From NCBI GenBank assembly GCA_963580285.1, contig OY757015.1:130073688-130137687 (forward strand): 64,000 nt of DNA, in the 5' to 3' direction. Position 1 is the first letter of the stretch. Each line of letters starts with the position of its first letter. Below are positions 1-10,396 of this stretch, piece after piece. The notes under the pieces were generated by a model, which did not search any database, was not told where the DNA came from, and saw only the letters and a list, made by a program, of their open reading frames with translations. The position numbers were made by a program, and so were the translations under genes. This DNA comes from Lucinisca nassula. Its lineage: Eukaryota > Mollusca > Bivalvia > Lucinida > Lucinidae.

Positions 1-276
1 GCTTCCTGGATCTTTCTTTTATTTTTTTTCAGGGACATGCAAGACTCCTGGCTGGGCAACAAGGCTGATGAAATTCAATCCTTTTCAGACACCTTTGATG
101 CACTAAAGACAGTTTATGGTCCCCAGAGCTCAGGAACCACTCCTCTTCTCAGTGCAGATGTTATTGGTCTTCTGACTGACAAAGAGGCTATCTTGAAAAT
201 ATTGGCTCAGCACTTTGATAGTGTTCTTTATCGGCCATCCTCTGTCAATGCTGATTCTATTGACACACTACCACAT
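1..276 (+). pseudogene. LINE reverse transcriptase, N-terminal fragment
   Basis: Open frame from the window start; the visible part runs from residue 37 on and reads like the region just upstream of the RT domain of a metazoan non-LTR retrotransposon. It ends at ...DTLPHH, where an HP-A MITE (277-540) interrupts it. The frame resumes after the MITE as VKYNNPLLDKFPTVTE followed by GKAPGPDAIPAKIYK, the conserved RT entry motif of LINEs. The 5' part (endonuclease) lies outside the window. Clade not assigned; an RTE- or Jockey-like element is possible. The copy is dead because of the MITE and many downstream breaks. Confidence 0.75.
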
Positions 277-540
277 CATTACGCAAACATGCCTATATAG
301 TTTTGACCCCCTTGAACCCCACTTTTAAACTGGCGTTTACAGGGGTAAACCTTATTTTTCTTATTTCTGCTCTAAAATATAGATTATGGGTGCTCGTTAG
401 AATCGAGGCGGTTCTAACGAGTACCCACAATCTATATTTTAGAGCAAAAATAAGAAAAATATCACAATTTTTCATCTTAAATTTTTCATTTTTACGGCGG
501 TAAAATTTACAATGTATTTGTATAGGCGTGTTTTCGTATG
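277..540 (+). mobile_element. HP-A hairpin MITE inside the LINE
   Basis: Begins CATTACGCAAACATGCCTAT and ends TATAGGCGTGTTTTCGTATG. The CCCCA/TGGGG stem-loop is eroded. The central hairpin is slightly collapsed (one arm lacks ACCGCCTC) but the paired outer arms remain. Because it sits in a coding frame, the pre-insertion site can be inferred as ...CCACAT/GTTAAATAT... with at most 1 bp duplicated. Confidence 0.88.
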
Positions 541-1416
541 TGTTAAATATAATAATCCGCTGCTTGACAAGTTCCCAACCGTTACTGAAACATTGGAAGC
601 AATAAAACTTTTCGCATCTGGCAAGGCCCCAGGACCAGATGCAATACCTGCTAAGATCTACAAATCAGGAGGTACTCCAGTTGCAAAGAAGATGATATAG
701 TTATTTCTCATTATGTAGAGAAAAGAAACCATCCCTAAACAATTCAAGGATGTGTCAAATATCCACCTATTCAAACCCTCAGATCATCGTGGCATATCTT
801 TATTGGCAATTGCTGGGAAAGCCCTTGCAAGAGACCAACTTAGCAGACTGAATGAACACTTTGAACAGCCACGGTTTCTACCCGAAAGCCAGTTTCGGTT
901 TAGGAAAGGACGTGGACCGATACATGGCCTTTGTTGACCTTACCAAAGCATTTGAAACAGTCAGTCGTGTTGACCTTTGGAAGACCATGGTGAAGTCTTG
1001 ATGTCCAACCAAGTCCATAGCAATGGTGAGACAGTTCCTAGATGGTATGCTTGCACGGCGCAAAAATGATGGTGAGTTTTCAGATCCATTTCCTGTGACA
1101 AACGGAGTCAAGCAAGGCTGTGTGTTAATCCCAACACTGTTCAGCTTGATGTTCTCTGCAATGCTCACAGATGTTTTCCAGGATGGTGACAATGGCATAC
1201 CTGTTACGTATCGCTTTGATGGGAAGCTTTTCAATCTCAGAAGGTTGCAAGCCAAATCCAAGGTGCAGACAGAGGTGCTTGATGAGTGCCTCTTTGCTGA
1301 TGACATGACAAAAGGTGCTCCAACAGAAGCAAATATGCAAAAAGAGTATACATAAAGTATCCTCTGATAGCTATGACCTCACAGTCAACATCAAAAAGAA
1401 TAAGGTACTCTATCAA
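541..1416 (+). pseudogene. LINE reverse transcriptase, central part
   Basis: Continuation of the RT after the MITE. Visible motifs: GKAPGPDAIPAKIY near 615-660; FPVTNGVKQGCVLIPTLFSL near 1090-1150 (RT motif with the conserved QG); and CLFADDMTKGAP near 1290-1320 carrying the FADD catalytic site. The frame is broken repeatedly: a stop near 698-700, a shift near 930 just before FVDLTKAFETVSR, and a stop near 1000. Coding stops at 1416 inside ...KVLYQ, where a 780 bp insertion interrupts it. No functional product expected. Confidence 0.8.
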
Positions 1417-2195
1417 TTAAGGCGTAACTATACCAAATTTAGTGACACAGAGGCCTTTCTGATATTTAATCTTCATCAGTGTGTCTCAACCCCAAAGTTT
1501 TGAAACCGAAATGGATGATGGACAAGATCCGGCAAACACAGCACACCCCCTCCGAGCACACATTGACCTAGGTAGCCTATGAGTCAGGTCAGCTGGAGCC
1601 ATCAGGCAAGGGAGCCTACCCGCGTACTTATAGGCGTCCCCCACCGAGCCAACATCAGCAAACATGACCCACACTCCACGGAAGTCCCGGGCATCAGGAA
1701 GGAGATCACCAAAGTAGCGAGACTTGCAAAATTTAAAATATAACAAAAAGTGTAAACCAAATCCGTTCAGATACATGTCTCACCTGACAAGTCAGTCTTA
1801 AATTTAGAACAATTAGAATTTTATGCTGCAAAAATTAAAGATATAATATAGTTATTTAAATCAGAACTTGAGCACTGACGTCAACACCGCAGTATCAACC
1901 TCAGCACTAAGGAACTGATACTGAGCTGATGATACCCTCGGGGACGAACGAATCATCCACCAGCAGAGATATCGACCCAGTGGTTGCAATTTAGGCGTAA
2001 CTATACCAAATTTAGTGACACAGAGGCCTATCTGATATTTAATCTTCATCAGAGTGTCTCAACCCCAAAGTTTTGAAACCGAAATGGATGATGGACAAGA
2101 TCCGGCAAACACAGCACACCCCCTCCGAGCACACATTGACCTACGTAGCCTATGAGTCAGGTCAGCTGGAGCCATCAGGCAAGGGAGCCTGGCAA
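1417..2195. repeat. Insertion with 198-bp terminal direct repeats in the LINE
   Basis: The LINE frame ...LYQ stops at 1416 and resumes as PAPGKPYT at 2196. In between lie two direct repeats, 1420-1617 and 1993-2190, with about three mismatches I can see, flanking a 375 bp internal segment. CAA at 1414-1416 and 2193-2195 could be a short target duplication. A small LTR-like (TRIM) element is one reading, but the repeats do not start TG or end CA, so this is uncertain. A third partial copy of the repeat is at 3893-4055. Internal sequence not recognised. Confidence 0.65.
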
Positions 2196-3023
2196 CCAGC
2201 ACCTGGCAAGCCTTACACAGATCCTACCATCACAGTGAAAGGTCAAATACTGCAAGCGGTGGATAAGTTCACCTACCTTGGGAGCACACGGTCAAGAGCC
2301 ATGCACATTGATGATGAAGTCAATGTCAGGATTGCCAAAGCTAGCGCAGCATTTGTCCTAAAACATGGTAGTGTCTGGGGTGGAAGTGGTATCAGAATCA
2401 GACTTGACACAAAACTGAAAGTCTACAGAGCTGTGGTGTTGCCAACACTATTGTATGCATGTGAAACATGGACTGTTTACCAACGGCACGTCAAGAGACT
2501 GAATCTCTTGCATACAAGTTGTCTTAGAACACGCTTAAAGATTAAGTGGCAAGACAGAATTCCAGGCACGAGAGTCCTTAACAGGGCAGGGATGCAAAGT
2601 GTACATACTCTTCTGAAATTAGCACAAATAAGATGGACAGGCCATGATACCAGAATGCCTGAGGCAAGTTGGCCAAAGAAAACTCTCTATGGAGAACTAG
2701 AAATGGGCAAACGCTCCCAAGGCAGTCAGAAGAAGTGATACAAGGACACCCTAAAAGCCTCCCTCAGGGACTTCAACATTCCAACAGAGTCATAGGAACT
2801 GCACAGGACAGTGTAAAGTGGCGAAGTTTCATCAGAAGGGCTGCCAGTGAATACGAGGCAAGAAAAAATCTGTGAAGCTGAGTAGAAACGCGCTGAGCGC
2901 AAAGCCAGAACTAAGGCATCTCTAACAGAGCTGTCTTCCTCTAACCTCTGTTGCTGTAGCTGCAACAGACAATTCAGAGCTAGAATTGGTCTCATCAGCC
3001 ATCTTAGAACACACAAACAGTAA
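2196..3023 (+). pseudogene. LINE reverse transcriptase C-terminus with C2H2 finger
   Basis: The LINE frame resumes with PAPGKPYTDPTITVKGQ, then VDKFTYLGSTRSR, then VLPTLLYACETWT (typical thumb-side LINE motifs), and KLAQIRWTGHDTRM. A TGA at 2736 replaces a basic codon, and further stops follow at about 2790-2820. The last segment (about 2955-3023) encodes CCSCNRQFRARIGLISHLRTH, a canonical C2H2 zinc finger (Cx2C, x12, Hx3H) at the extreme C-terminus, probably nucleic-acid binding. It ends at TAA 3021-3023. Dead copy. Confidence 0.85.
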
Positions 3024-3892
3024 CATTCTCAAATATGATTAGGTTTGAACATTATCATTTATGACAAACGAACCATTATTGTTATCTAAGCTCTTGGCCG
3101 TTTGGTTTATGGAAGTGTTTATTGAAGTTTTTTTTCCATTATAAGGCTATGGGCGCTATTGAGCCCTGGGTAGTGGCCAATTTGGTATGGTTGGCAGGAT
3201 CTGTGGAGATGACCACTTAAGGTTGCTACATTCTAAATATCTAAGCTCTACGCCTTAAGATTTCAGAGGAGAAGATTTTTGGAGTTTTTGCTATTGTAAG
3301 TCTATGGAAGTGAATGAGCCTTGGGACATTGCCAATTTGGACCCCAGTAGCATTGCTGACAGAGTTGATATAGGTAACCAATTAATGTTGCTACATACTA
3401 AATATCTATGATCGGGCCGTATGGGTTTAGATTAGAAGATTTTTTTTTAATTTTATTCCATTATGAGTCAGTGGCGCCGATGAGCCCCGGGCCATGGCCA
3501 GTTTGGACCCTAGGGGCACTGTTGGCGTGATTTATGTAGGTGACCACTTAACATTGCTTCATACTAAATATCTAAGTTGTGGGCCTTATGGTTTCAGGGA
3601 AGAAGATTTTTGAATTTGTTTCATTATAAGTCTACGGGAGATAATGAGCCCAGGGGCGCAGCCAATTTGAACCATGCGGGCATGTTTGGCATGGTTTATG
3701 TAGGTTACCGCATAACGTTGCAATATACTAAATATCTAAGCCCTGAGCTTAATGGTTTCAGTGAAGAAAATTGTTTACCTTTTCCCCATACTGAGTCAAC
3801 GGAAGCTAGTGAGCCCGTGCGTAGCCAATTTGGACCATAGGGACATAGTTGACAGAATTTATGTAGGGACCACCTAACTAAATACTAAATAT

Positions 3893-4055
3893 TAAGACTA
3901 TACCAAATTTAGTGGCACAGAGGCCTTTCTGATATTTCATCTTCACCAGTGTGTCTCAACCACAAAGTTCTGAAACCGAAATGGATGATGGACAAGACCC
4001 GGCAAACCCAATACGTCCCCCCTCCGAGCATACACCGACCGATGTAGCTCATGAG
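3893..4055. repeat. Third copy of the 198-bp direct repeat
   Basis: Matches 1420-1617 and 1993-2190 from ACTATACCAAATTTAGTG through GATGGACAAGA to near GTAGC.CATGAG, with more mismatches than those two have between them. It sits alone inside the satellite, so the unit can occur as a solo copy. Confidence 0.75.
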
Positions 4056-5104
4056 ATATCTAAGCTCTCGCCCTTGTAGTTGCTGAGATATAGATTTTTA
4101 AAGTGCATTCCATTATGAGTTGCTTCATACTAAATATCTTAACTCCGAGCCTTATGGTTTCAAAGAAGATTTTTGTAGTGTGTTCAGTTATAAGTCTATG
4201 GGAGCTAATGAGCCCCAGGGCGTGGTCATTTGGGACGCTAGAGGCGTGGTTGGTAGGTTTCATGTAGGTGATTACTTCACTTAATACTAAATATCTAATC
4301 TCTGGACTTTATGGTTGCTGAGAAATAGATTATTTTTAAATTCATTCCACTATCGGATCCAATGTCCTGGGTGTGGCCCCATTCGGACTAAATGGGCATG
4401 GTTGGCAGGACTTATGTCAATGACTACGTAACGTTGCTACATACCAAGTATATAAGATCTGGGTCTTATCATCTCAGGGAAAAAGATTTTTAACCTTTTT
4501 CCATTTAAAGTCTATGGGAGCTAATAAGCCCCGGGGCGTGGTTAATTTGGCCCCTAGGTGCATGATTGGCAGGCTTTATTTAGGTGACCATTTAACATTG
4601 CTACATACAAAACCTCTAAGCTCTGAGCCTTACGGTTTCAAAGAACAAGATTTTTTATTCTTTTTTCATTTATAAGCCTATGGGAGAAAATGAGCACGGT
4701 CGTGGCCAGTTTGGTCCTCAGGGGCAGGGCTGGCACGATTTGTGTAGGTGATCAATAACATTGCTACATACCATATATCTATACTCTTGACCTTATGGTG
4801 TCATAGAAGAAGGTTTATGTTACTATGTTCCTCCCATTATAAGTCTATGAGAGCTAATGAGACCCCTACTCCACCCTTTGGCGTAGCCCTTTCGGATCCT
4901 TGTAGCATGGTTGCAGGATTTATGTAGGTGACCACTTCCCGTTGCTACATACTAAATATCAAAGCTCTGGGTCTTATGGTTTGGGAGAAGAAGATTTTGT
5001 TGAGGTTTTTTCCCCATTATGAGTCTGTGGGAGTTAATGAGCCACGGGGTGTGGCAAATATGCACTCAAAAGGCATGATTGGCAGAATTTATTTAGAAAA
5101 TGAA

Positions 5105-5336
5105 AAAGAGAAACAGTCATGAACTGAAACAATCAAATTCTTCCCACAATATCACAATGGAAAGAAGTCGAAACATGGAGTGACGACAGTAAACAAAATG
5201 GACAAAAGGTAAACCGAGGCAGCAGCTCTTTTCCAAACAGGATGTGACTCAAAATATCGAAACCTAACTAAAAAGGAGCAATATACATAATGGGGGAAAA
5301 GAATCAGAATCACCAACAAGACAAACATTATATTAA
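5105..5336. repeat. Interspersed repeat L, copy 1
   Basis: Interrupts the satellite. Shares GAAACATGGAGTGACGACAG, CCTAACTAAAAAGGAGCAAT and GAATCAGAATCACCAA with 30785-30975. No coding capacity seen. Family not recognised. Confidence 0.6.
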
Positions 5337-6934
5337 GTTATAAGTCTATGGAAAAGGATGAGCCCTGGAGCGGGGCCAAATTGGAACTCATTGGCATAAT
5401 TGGCAGGGTACATTGACCAATTACAGTTGCTACATACTATAAAGCTAAGCCCTACGCCTTATGGTTTTAAGAGAAGAAGATTTTTCAAGTTGTTATCCAT
5501 AAAAAGTCAATGGGAGCTAATGAGCACCGAACCTTAGGGGCATGGTTGGCACGATTTATGTAGGTGACCACTTAACGTTGCTGCATACTAAATATCTAAG
5601 CGCTATGCCTTATGGTTTCAGAGACGGCGTTTGAAGTTTTTACCATAACAAGTCTATGTGAGTTAATGAGCCCTGGGGCGTAGCCAGTTTGGATCCCAGG
5701 GGCATGATTGGCAGGAGTTATGTAGGTGACCACTAGCGTTGTGATATAATAAATATCTAAGCTCAGGGCTTTATGGCTTCAGAATAGAAGATTTTTGAAG
5801 CCCCCACCCCCTACCATGATAAGTAAATGGGAGCTAAGGAAACCCGGGGCGTGGCCAATTTGGACCCTAGGGTCATGTATGATATGTTTTGTATAGGAGA
5901 CCACTAAACGTTCCTGCATTCTAAATACCTAAGTGATAGGCCTTATGGTTTGAGAGAAGAAGAGTTATGAAGTTTTTCCATTTTGAAGTCTATGTGAGCA
6001 AATGAGCTCTGAGACGTGCCAATTTGAATCTCAGCAGGATTAATGTAGGTCCACTTAACGTTGCTACATACTAAATAGCTAAGCTTGCAGTGAAGAAGAA
6101 TTTTAAAGTTTTGTTTTTTCATTAAAAGACAATATGAGATAATGAGCCCCGGGGCGTAGCCAGCTTGGACCCTAGGGGCATGGTTGGCAGGATTTATGTA
6201 AGTGACAACTTAATGATATCAAAGCTCTAGGCCTTATGGTTTCAGAGAAGAAGATATTTGAAGATTTTCCATTGTTTGTCTACGTGAGCTAATGAGCACT
6301 TGGGCGTTGGCGATTTAGATTCCGGGGACATGATGGCAGGACTTATGTAGGTGACCAATTAACATTGCTACGTACTAAATATCTAAGCTCTGGGTCTTAT
6401 GGTTTCAGAGAAGAAGATATATATTTTTTTTTTTCATAATGTCTTTGGGAGAGAATGAGCCCCGGGGCGTGTACAATTTGGACCCCAGGGACATGCTTGG
6501 CTGAAATGATGTAGATGACTACATGTACTTAACGCTGCTATATACGGAATATCTGAGCTCTGGACCTAATGCTTTCAGAGAACAAGATTTTTATTTATTT
6601 GTCTTTTTTCAATTATAAGACCATGGGAGCTATAGAGCCCCGGGGCGTGTCCAGTTTGGACCCCAGGGGCATGATTGGCATGATTTTTGTAGGGGACCAC
6701 TTGATGTTGCTTCGTACTATATATCTAAACTCTGAGTTTTTTGGTTTAAGAGAAGAAGAGGTTTTTTTTTAGTGTTTTTTTTTTTCCATTATAACTCTAT
6801 GTGAGCTATATATGCCATGGCAACCAGAATTCCAATCCAACCAGCCCCAAATTCTTATGCAGCCTTTCCCCCTACCTGATAATTCTGCAAATGATATTTG
6901 ATCAAGATTGGCCTGCAGGCTTTAGAAATATACT

Positions 6935-7260
6935 TACAGTCGAACTTCAATGGCTGGAACACCTTTGGGACCTCGAAAATCTGTTCGAGACAGGGGTAGT
7001 TCGAGCCACTGCGGTTACTGTCAGGAGGCATAACGAGATACTTTTAGACATCTTTTCGGTGTTCCATAATAAATATGTATGCTGTGTGTACTCATTAGAT
7101 GAGTACACACAGCATACATTTGTAAGATAAAAGACTAAAATCTCCTTAATTATCCCCCACTAGGTCGTATGTGGAGAATTTCGCCAGGGGCTCAAGAATG
7201 GGTTCGACTCATCCATGGTAAACGAGCCATCGGTGTTCGAGCCGTCGAAGTTCTACTGTA
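6935..7260. mobile_element. HP-C MITE, Tc1/mariner-like ends, copy 1
   Basis: Begins TACAGTCGAACTTCAATGGC and ends GCCGTCGAAGTTCTACTGTA: inverted ends starting with TA, as in Tc1/mariner-type non-autonomous elements. The centre holds a palindrome around ATGCTGTGTGTACTCATTAG, related to the hairpin tip of HP-A/HP-B, but the GCCTC part is lost here. Compare the fuller copy at 28399-28748. Confidence 0.85.
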
Positions 7261-7669
7261 ATTGAAAATGTGAACGGAGGACGGAGGCGGAGCATTTGCA
7301 TACAAATACCTCATATGAGCCTTCGGCTCAGTTGAAATAATCAAAGCACTGTGAGTGCTGATGGTGCGATTGTCTCTGATCTTTGGATTCGGCGTCTGGT
7401 TTTAAATCAGGCTTATAAAGAGAATAGCTGTTTGAAGCTATTCCGGGTCAGAAGACGTGCTCAAGCAACAAAATCCATGTTGAAACTATAAAATTAACGT
7501 GCTGCTTGAATATGAGTTTTGAACTTTGGATATCAATATCGTTCTTTTGACAACAAAGTGAGAGCTTGGCGGGCGCCTGCTTTGATGAACGTACATCTAT
7601 CTGTATTATGGATCAAAACTACAAAAGAATCTTTCACAATCGTATTGTCATGCCACGCACAAGTGTGTT
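7261..7669. other. No gene recognised
   Basis: Low-complexity AT-rich sequence with a short inverted motif around GAGCCTTCGGCTC near 7318. No long reading frame or known repeat boundary seen. Confidence 0.5.
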
Positions 7670-7954
7670 CATTACGATAACACACCCGTGTGACATAGTG
7701 CATTTTTTCACATCTCCAAAATGGCCACTTTTCTGATGAAAATCCGTGATATTTTACTTATAAATACTGCAAACATAGGTTGTGGGTGCTCGTTAGAACC
7801 GCCTCATTGAGGCGGTTCTAACGAGTACCCACAACCTATGTCTTGGAACAAGAATAAGAAAAATAATGTACATCCCCGTTAACCCCAGTTTTCTCTATAT
7901 AAAGTGGGGTATAGGGGGGGGGGGTCTTCATTTCACCGAGTTGTTCACGTGATG
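7670..7954 (-). mobile_element. HP-B MITE, reverse orientation
   Basis: Starts CATTACGATAACACACCCGT and ends TTGTTCACGTGATG. The central hairpin is complete (loop ATT) with arms AACATAGGTTGTGGGTGCTC / GAGTACCCACAACCTATGTC. The GGGG/CCCC stem-loop (CCCCAGTTTTCTCTATATAA) lies on the right. A G-run near 7915-7924 is expanded. Confidence 0.9.
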
Positions 7955-8013
7955 ATAAGGAGTCCATGTTATGATGATAACGAAACGACTCAGGAAGAGC
8001 TGTTGGTGAAATA

Positions 8014-8352
8014 CATTACTAAAACACGCCTATACAAATACAATGTAGATTTTACCACCGAAAAAAAAAAAAAAATTCAGATGAAAAATCGTTTTTTTTT
8101 TTTCTCTTTTTTCTGCTCAAAATATAGATTGTGGGTGCGTGTTAGAACCCCCTAGTCGAGGCGGTTCTAACGGGTACCCACACTCGATGCGGCGGTTCAA
8201 ACGAGTACCCACACTCTACATTTCAAAGCAGAAATAAGAAAAATTAGGTTTAACCCTGTAAAGCCCAGTTTTACTTATAAACGTGGGGTTCAAGTGTGTG
8301 TGTGTTGGGGGAGGGGGGGGGGTCAGAATTATATAGGCGTGTTTTCGTGATG
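8014..8352 (-). mobile_element. HP-A MITE, reverse, rearranged core
   Basis: Starts CATTACTAAAACACGCCTAT and ends TATAGGCGTGTTTTCGTGAT plus G. The central hairpin is disturbed: the right arm is partly duplicated (two blocks of ...CGGTTC(T/A)AACGRGTACCCACA), giving an uneven core. Confidence 0.88.
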
Positions 8353-8437
8353 GTTCCTATGTTGATATCACCTTTGAGACTGTTCAAAAAGTGTAGTATT
8401 TATAATATATATGTTTATGAGCAGTACATGTTCTGTT

Positions 8438-8711
8438 CATTACGATACGTAACACACCCGTGCGTCATAGTGCAATTTTTTTCATCTCCAAAACGGTCAA
8501 TTTTCTGATGAAAATTTGTGATATTATTCTTATTCATACTCAAAACATAGTTTGTGGGTGTTCCTCATTGAGGCAGTTCTGCTGATTACCCACAACATAC
8601 GTCTAGGAGCAGAAATAAGGTAAATAATGTACATCCCCGTAAACCCCGGTTTTCTCTATATAAAGTGGGGTGTAAGGGGTGTGTTCATTTCACGGGCTCG
8701 TCAGCGTGATG
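8438..8711 (-). mobile_element. HP-B MITE, reverse, decayed core
   Basis: Starts CATTACGATACGTAACACAC and ends CTCGTCAGCGTGATG. The left hairpin arm is shortened (GTGGGTGTTCCTCATTGAGG), so pairing is incomplete. Only 4 bp separate it from the next HP-A copy. Confidence 0.85.
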
Positions 8712-8715
8712 TATC

Positions 8716-8942
8716 CATACACGAAAACACGACTATATAATTTTGACCCCATTGAACCCCACTTTTATATAGTAAAACTGGGGTTTAAGAGGGTATACAT
8801 TATTTTTTCTTATTTCTGCTCGAGTCCCCGCAATCTATGGTTTGAGCAGAAATAAGAAAAATGTCACAATTTTTCATCTTAAAATTTCTAATTTTTGGCC
8901 CAAAAATTGGCAATGTATTTGTATAGGTGTATTTTCGTAATG
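8716..8942 (+). mobile_element. HP-A MITE, forward, core mostly deleted
   Basis: Starts CATACACGAAAACACGACTA and ends GTATAGGTGTATTTTCGTAA plus TG. The CCCCA/TGGGG stem-loop is intact, but the hairpin tip is missing: the sequence passes from CTGCTCGAGTCC straight to the right arm. This is a natural deletion of the hairpin. Confidence 0.85.
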
Positions 8943-9025
8943 CATACAGTATTTTATCCTACAACGTCCCTGTTATGATAGTGGATACTGTCATGTCATA
9001 CAACTGATACGACAAATGTGTAATA

Positions 9026-9307
9026 CATTACGATAACACGCCCGTATGGCATAGTGCATTTTTTTTCACATCTCCAAAATGGCTAATTTTCTGATGAAAA
9101 TTTGCGATATTTTTCTTATAAATGCTACAAACATAGGTTGCGGGTGCTCGTTAGAACCGCCTCATTGAGGCGGTTCTAACGAGTACCCACAACCTATGTC
9201 TTGGAGTAAAAATAAGAAAAATAATGTTTACCCCCTTAAACCCCATTTTTCTCTATATAAAGTGGGGTTTAGGGGGGTGTTCATTTCACGGACTTGTTCA
9301 CGTGATG
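9026..9307 (-). mobile_element. HP-B MITE, reverse, well preserved
   Basis: Starts CATTACGATAACACGCCCGT and ends ACTTGTTCACGTGATG. The full-length hairpin with loop ATT is near perfect over more than 40 bp per arm, and the right-hand stem-loop is intact. Good reference copy for HP-B. Confidence 0.92.
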
Positions 9308-9309
9308 AA

Positions 9310-9690
9310 CACGTCGTTACTGGATGCCGTCTGTGACTTTGAACAAAATCATATTTATTATATGACTTCGCCTCAGAGAATTTCATAACGCCATTTATCA
9401 TATGACGTCGTTGATAAGCACTGGATAACGTCGTATAATAGAAATCGTATGACCACAAATGTAATTACAGTTTTGCGGGATTAAGTAACGTCATGACGAC
9501 GTCCATGTCAACCATGCATTTTTATGGAAATTTTGTCAAATTTAAAGGCGATGAAATCCAATTTAAAGTGGCCATATGATAAACAGAATCTTACAATCGT
9601 GGCCATTTCATATGAAATTTATGAAACCCGCCGAAGGCTCGTTGCATAAATTTCATACGAAATGACAACTCGTGTAAGATCCTCTATGTA
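9310..9690. repeat. Repeat E with inverted-repeat end, copy 1
   Basis: Shares ATCATATGACGTCGTTGATA and GTAATTACAG-type blocks with 33160-33815. It ends in a foldback at 9585-9685: AGAATCTTACA...CATTTCATATGAAATT pairs with AAATTTCATACGAAATG...TGTAAGATCCTCT. No protein recognised. Confidence 0.7.
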
Positions 9691-9726
9691 TAAAATATTA
9701 AATATGCAAATTATTTAGTTAGTTAC

Positions 9727-9768
9727 GTCCCTCAATAAGGCGGTTCTAACGAGCACCCACAAACTATG
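9727..9768. repeat. Solo half of an HP hairpin core
   Basis: CCTCAATAAGGCGGTTCTAA followed by CGAGCACCCACAAACTATGT is one arm and loop of the HP-B-type core, with no termini on either side. Confidence 0.7.
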
Positions 9769-9831
9769 TAAGAGGATTCAAAGCATGAAAACTTTGGAGT
9801 TGGGTACCAGTATCCTGAATGCTGCACCCGA

Positions 9832-10170
9832 GAGATAGCCTGGGATGACATCATTATGAATGGAATATTATTGAAATAATTGAGAGAGTATTTCCCAAAG
9901 AAGTTTCGGGCTGGTCTGGCGACGCGTGAAAAATTAAGTGACGTCAGCGTCGAAAATGACGTCATTAACGTCCTCGTCACACAAGAATGAGCTAACACAG
10001 TTCATTTATTTCCAATCGTTTGGCAAAGATAAGGCTGTCAACAGAATTAGATTTGAAGAAAAAAGTAGTCACTAACAGTGAAGATAAAAATTGTATTTTC
10101 ACAGAAAATATCGATTTAGATTTCACTGATAAATCTCTATCAGTCGTTGAAAAGCATGTAAGACATTTTA
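9832..10170 (+). other. Repeated exon-like block M with TGACGTCA sites, copy 1
   Basis: Homologous to 30107-30424. It has a non-coding part with two TGACGTCA palindromes (9939-9946 and 9958-9965), then a frame reading AKIRLSTELDLKKKVV...IDLDFTDKSL..VEKHV. Here the expected ATG is TTG at 10020. Both copies end the frame at AAGCATGTAAG, which fits a 5' splice site right after VEKH. I infer a duplicated promoter plus first coding exon of an unknown gene or autonomous transposon. No function assigned. Confidence 0.5.
9939..9965. promoter_or_regulatory. Two CRE-like TGACGTCA palindromes
   Basis: TGACGTCA occurs at 9939-9946 and 9958-9965, about 60-80 bp before the exon-like frame of block M; the second copy of the block has one at 30204-30211. 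The 8-mer is the consensus cAMP-response element bound by CREB/ATF bZIP factors. Function is inferred from position only. Confidence 0.4.
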
Positions 10171-10229
10171 TTTTTCATTTTTACAACCATTCATTTCAAT
10201 AAATTTCTCACATGAAAATCGTATTTTAA

Positions 10230-10343
10230 AATGGATAATTTGATTTGTATGATTATGCTATTATTGTATGTAATTGTATACTCTCAGAGGGCCTCATGGA
10301 AGATTGGCTATGCCAAATGAGCCACCCTCTATAAATAAAGACA

Positions 10344-10395
<52 letters not shown>
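10230..10395 (+). repeat. LINE-type 3' end with (TTAC)n tail
   Basis: A segment ending CCACCCTCTATAAATAAAGA is followed by about 13 units of TTAC (10344-10395). An AATAAA signal directly before a microsatellite tail is the usual 3' end of several non-LTR retrotransposon clades. The parent element is not identified. Confidence 0.55.

Positions 10396-10396
<1 letters not shown>

Larger units (their letters stand above)
3050..6830. repeat. Old tandem satellite, period about 165 bp
   Basis: Repeated landmarks GAGCCCCGGGGCGTGGCCAA, GGTGACCACTTAAC and TGCTACATACTAAATATCTA recur with spacings of 162-171 bp through the interval, roughly 20 diverged monomers. The first and last units are eroded. Two foreign blocks interrupt it (3893-4055 and about 5105-5336). 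Short open frames here (reading roughly NEPRGVANLDPRGM) arise from the monomer and are not genes. Divergence between units implies an old, unhomogenised array. Confidence 0.88.

Noticed and set aside
3577..6772. Open frames of 64-87 codons in the satellite
   Set aside because: They follow the monomer, shift frame between units and lack starts or context.
7670..9307. Hammerhead-type ribozyme in the HP-B tail (CTGATGA...)
   Set aside because: The CTGATGA is not followed by a stem and GAAA in the right arrangement.
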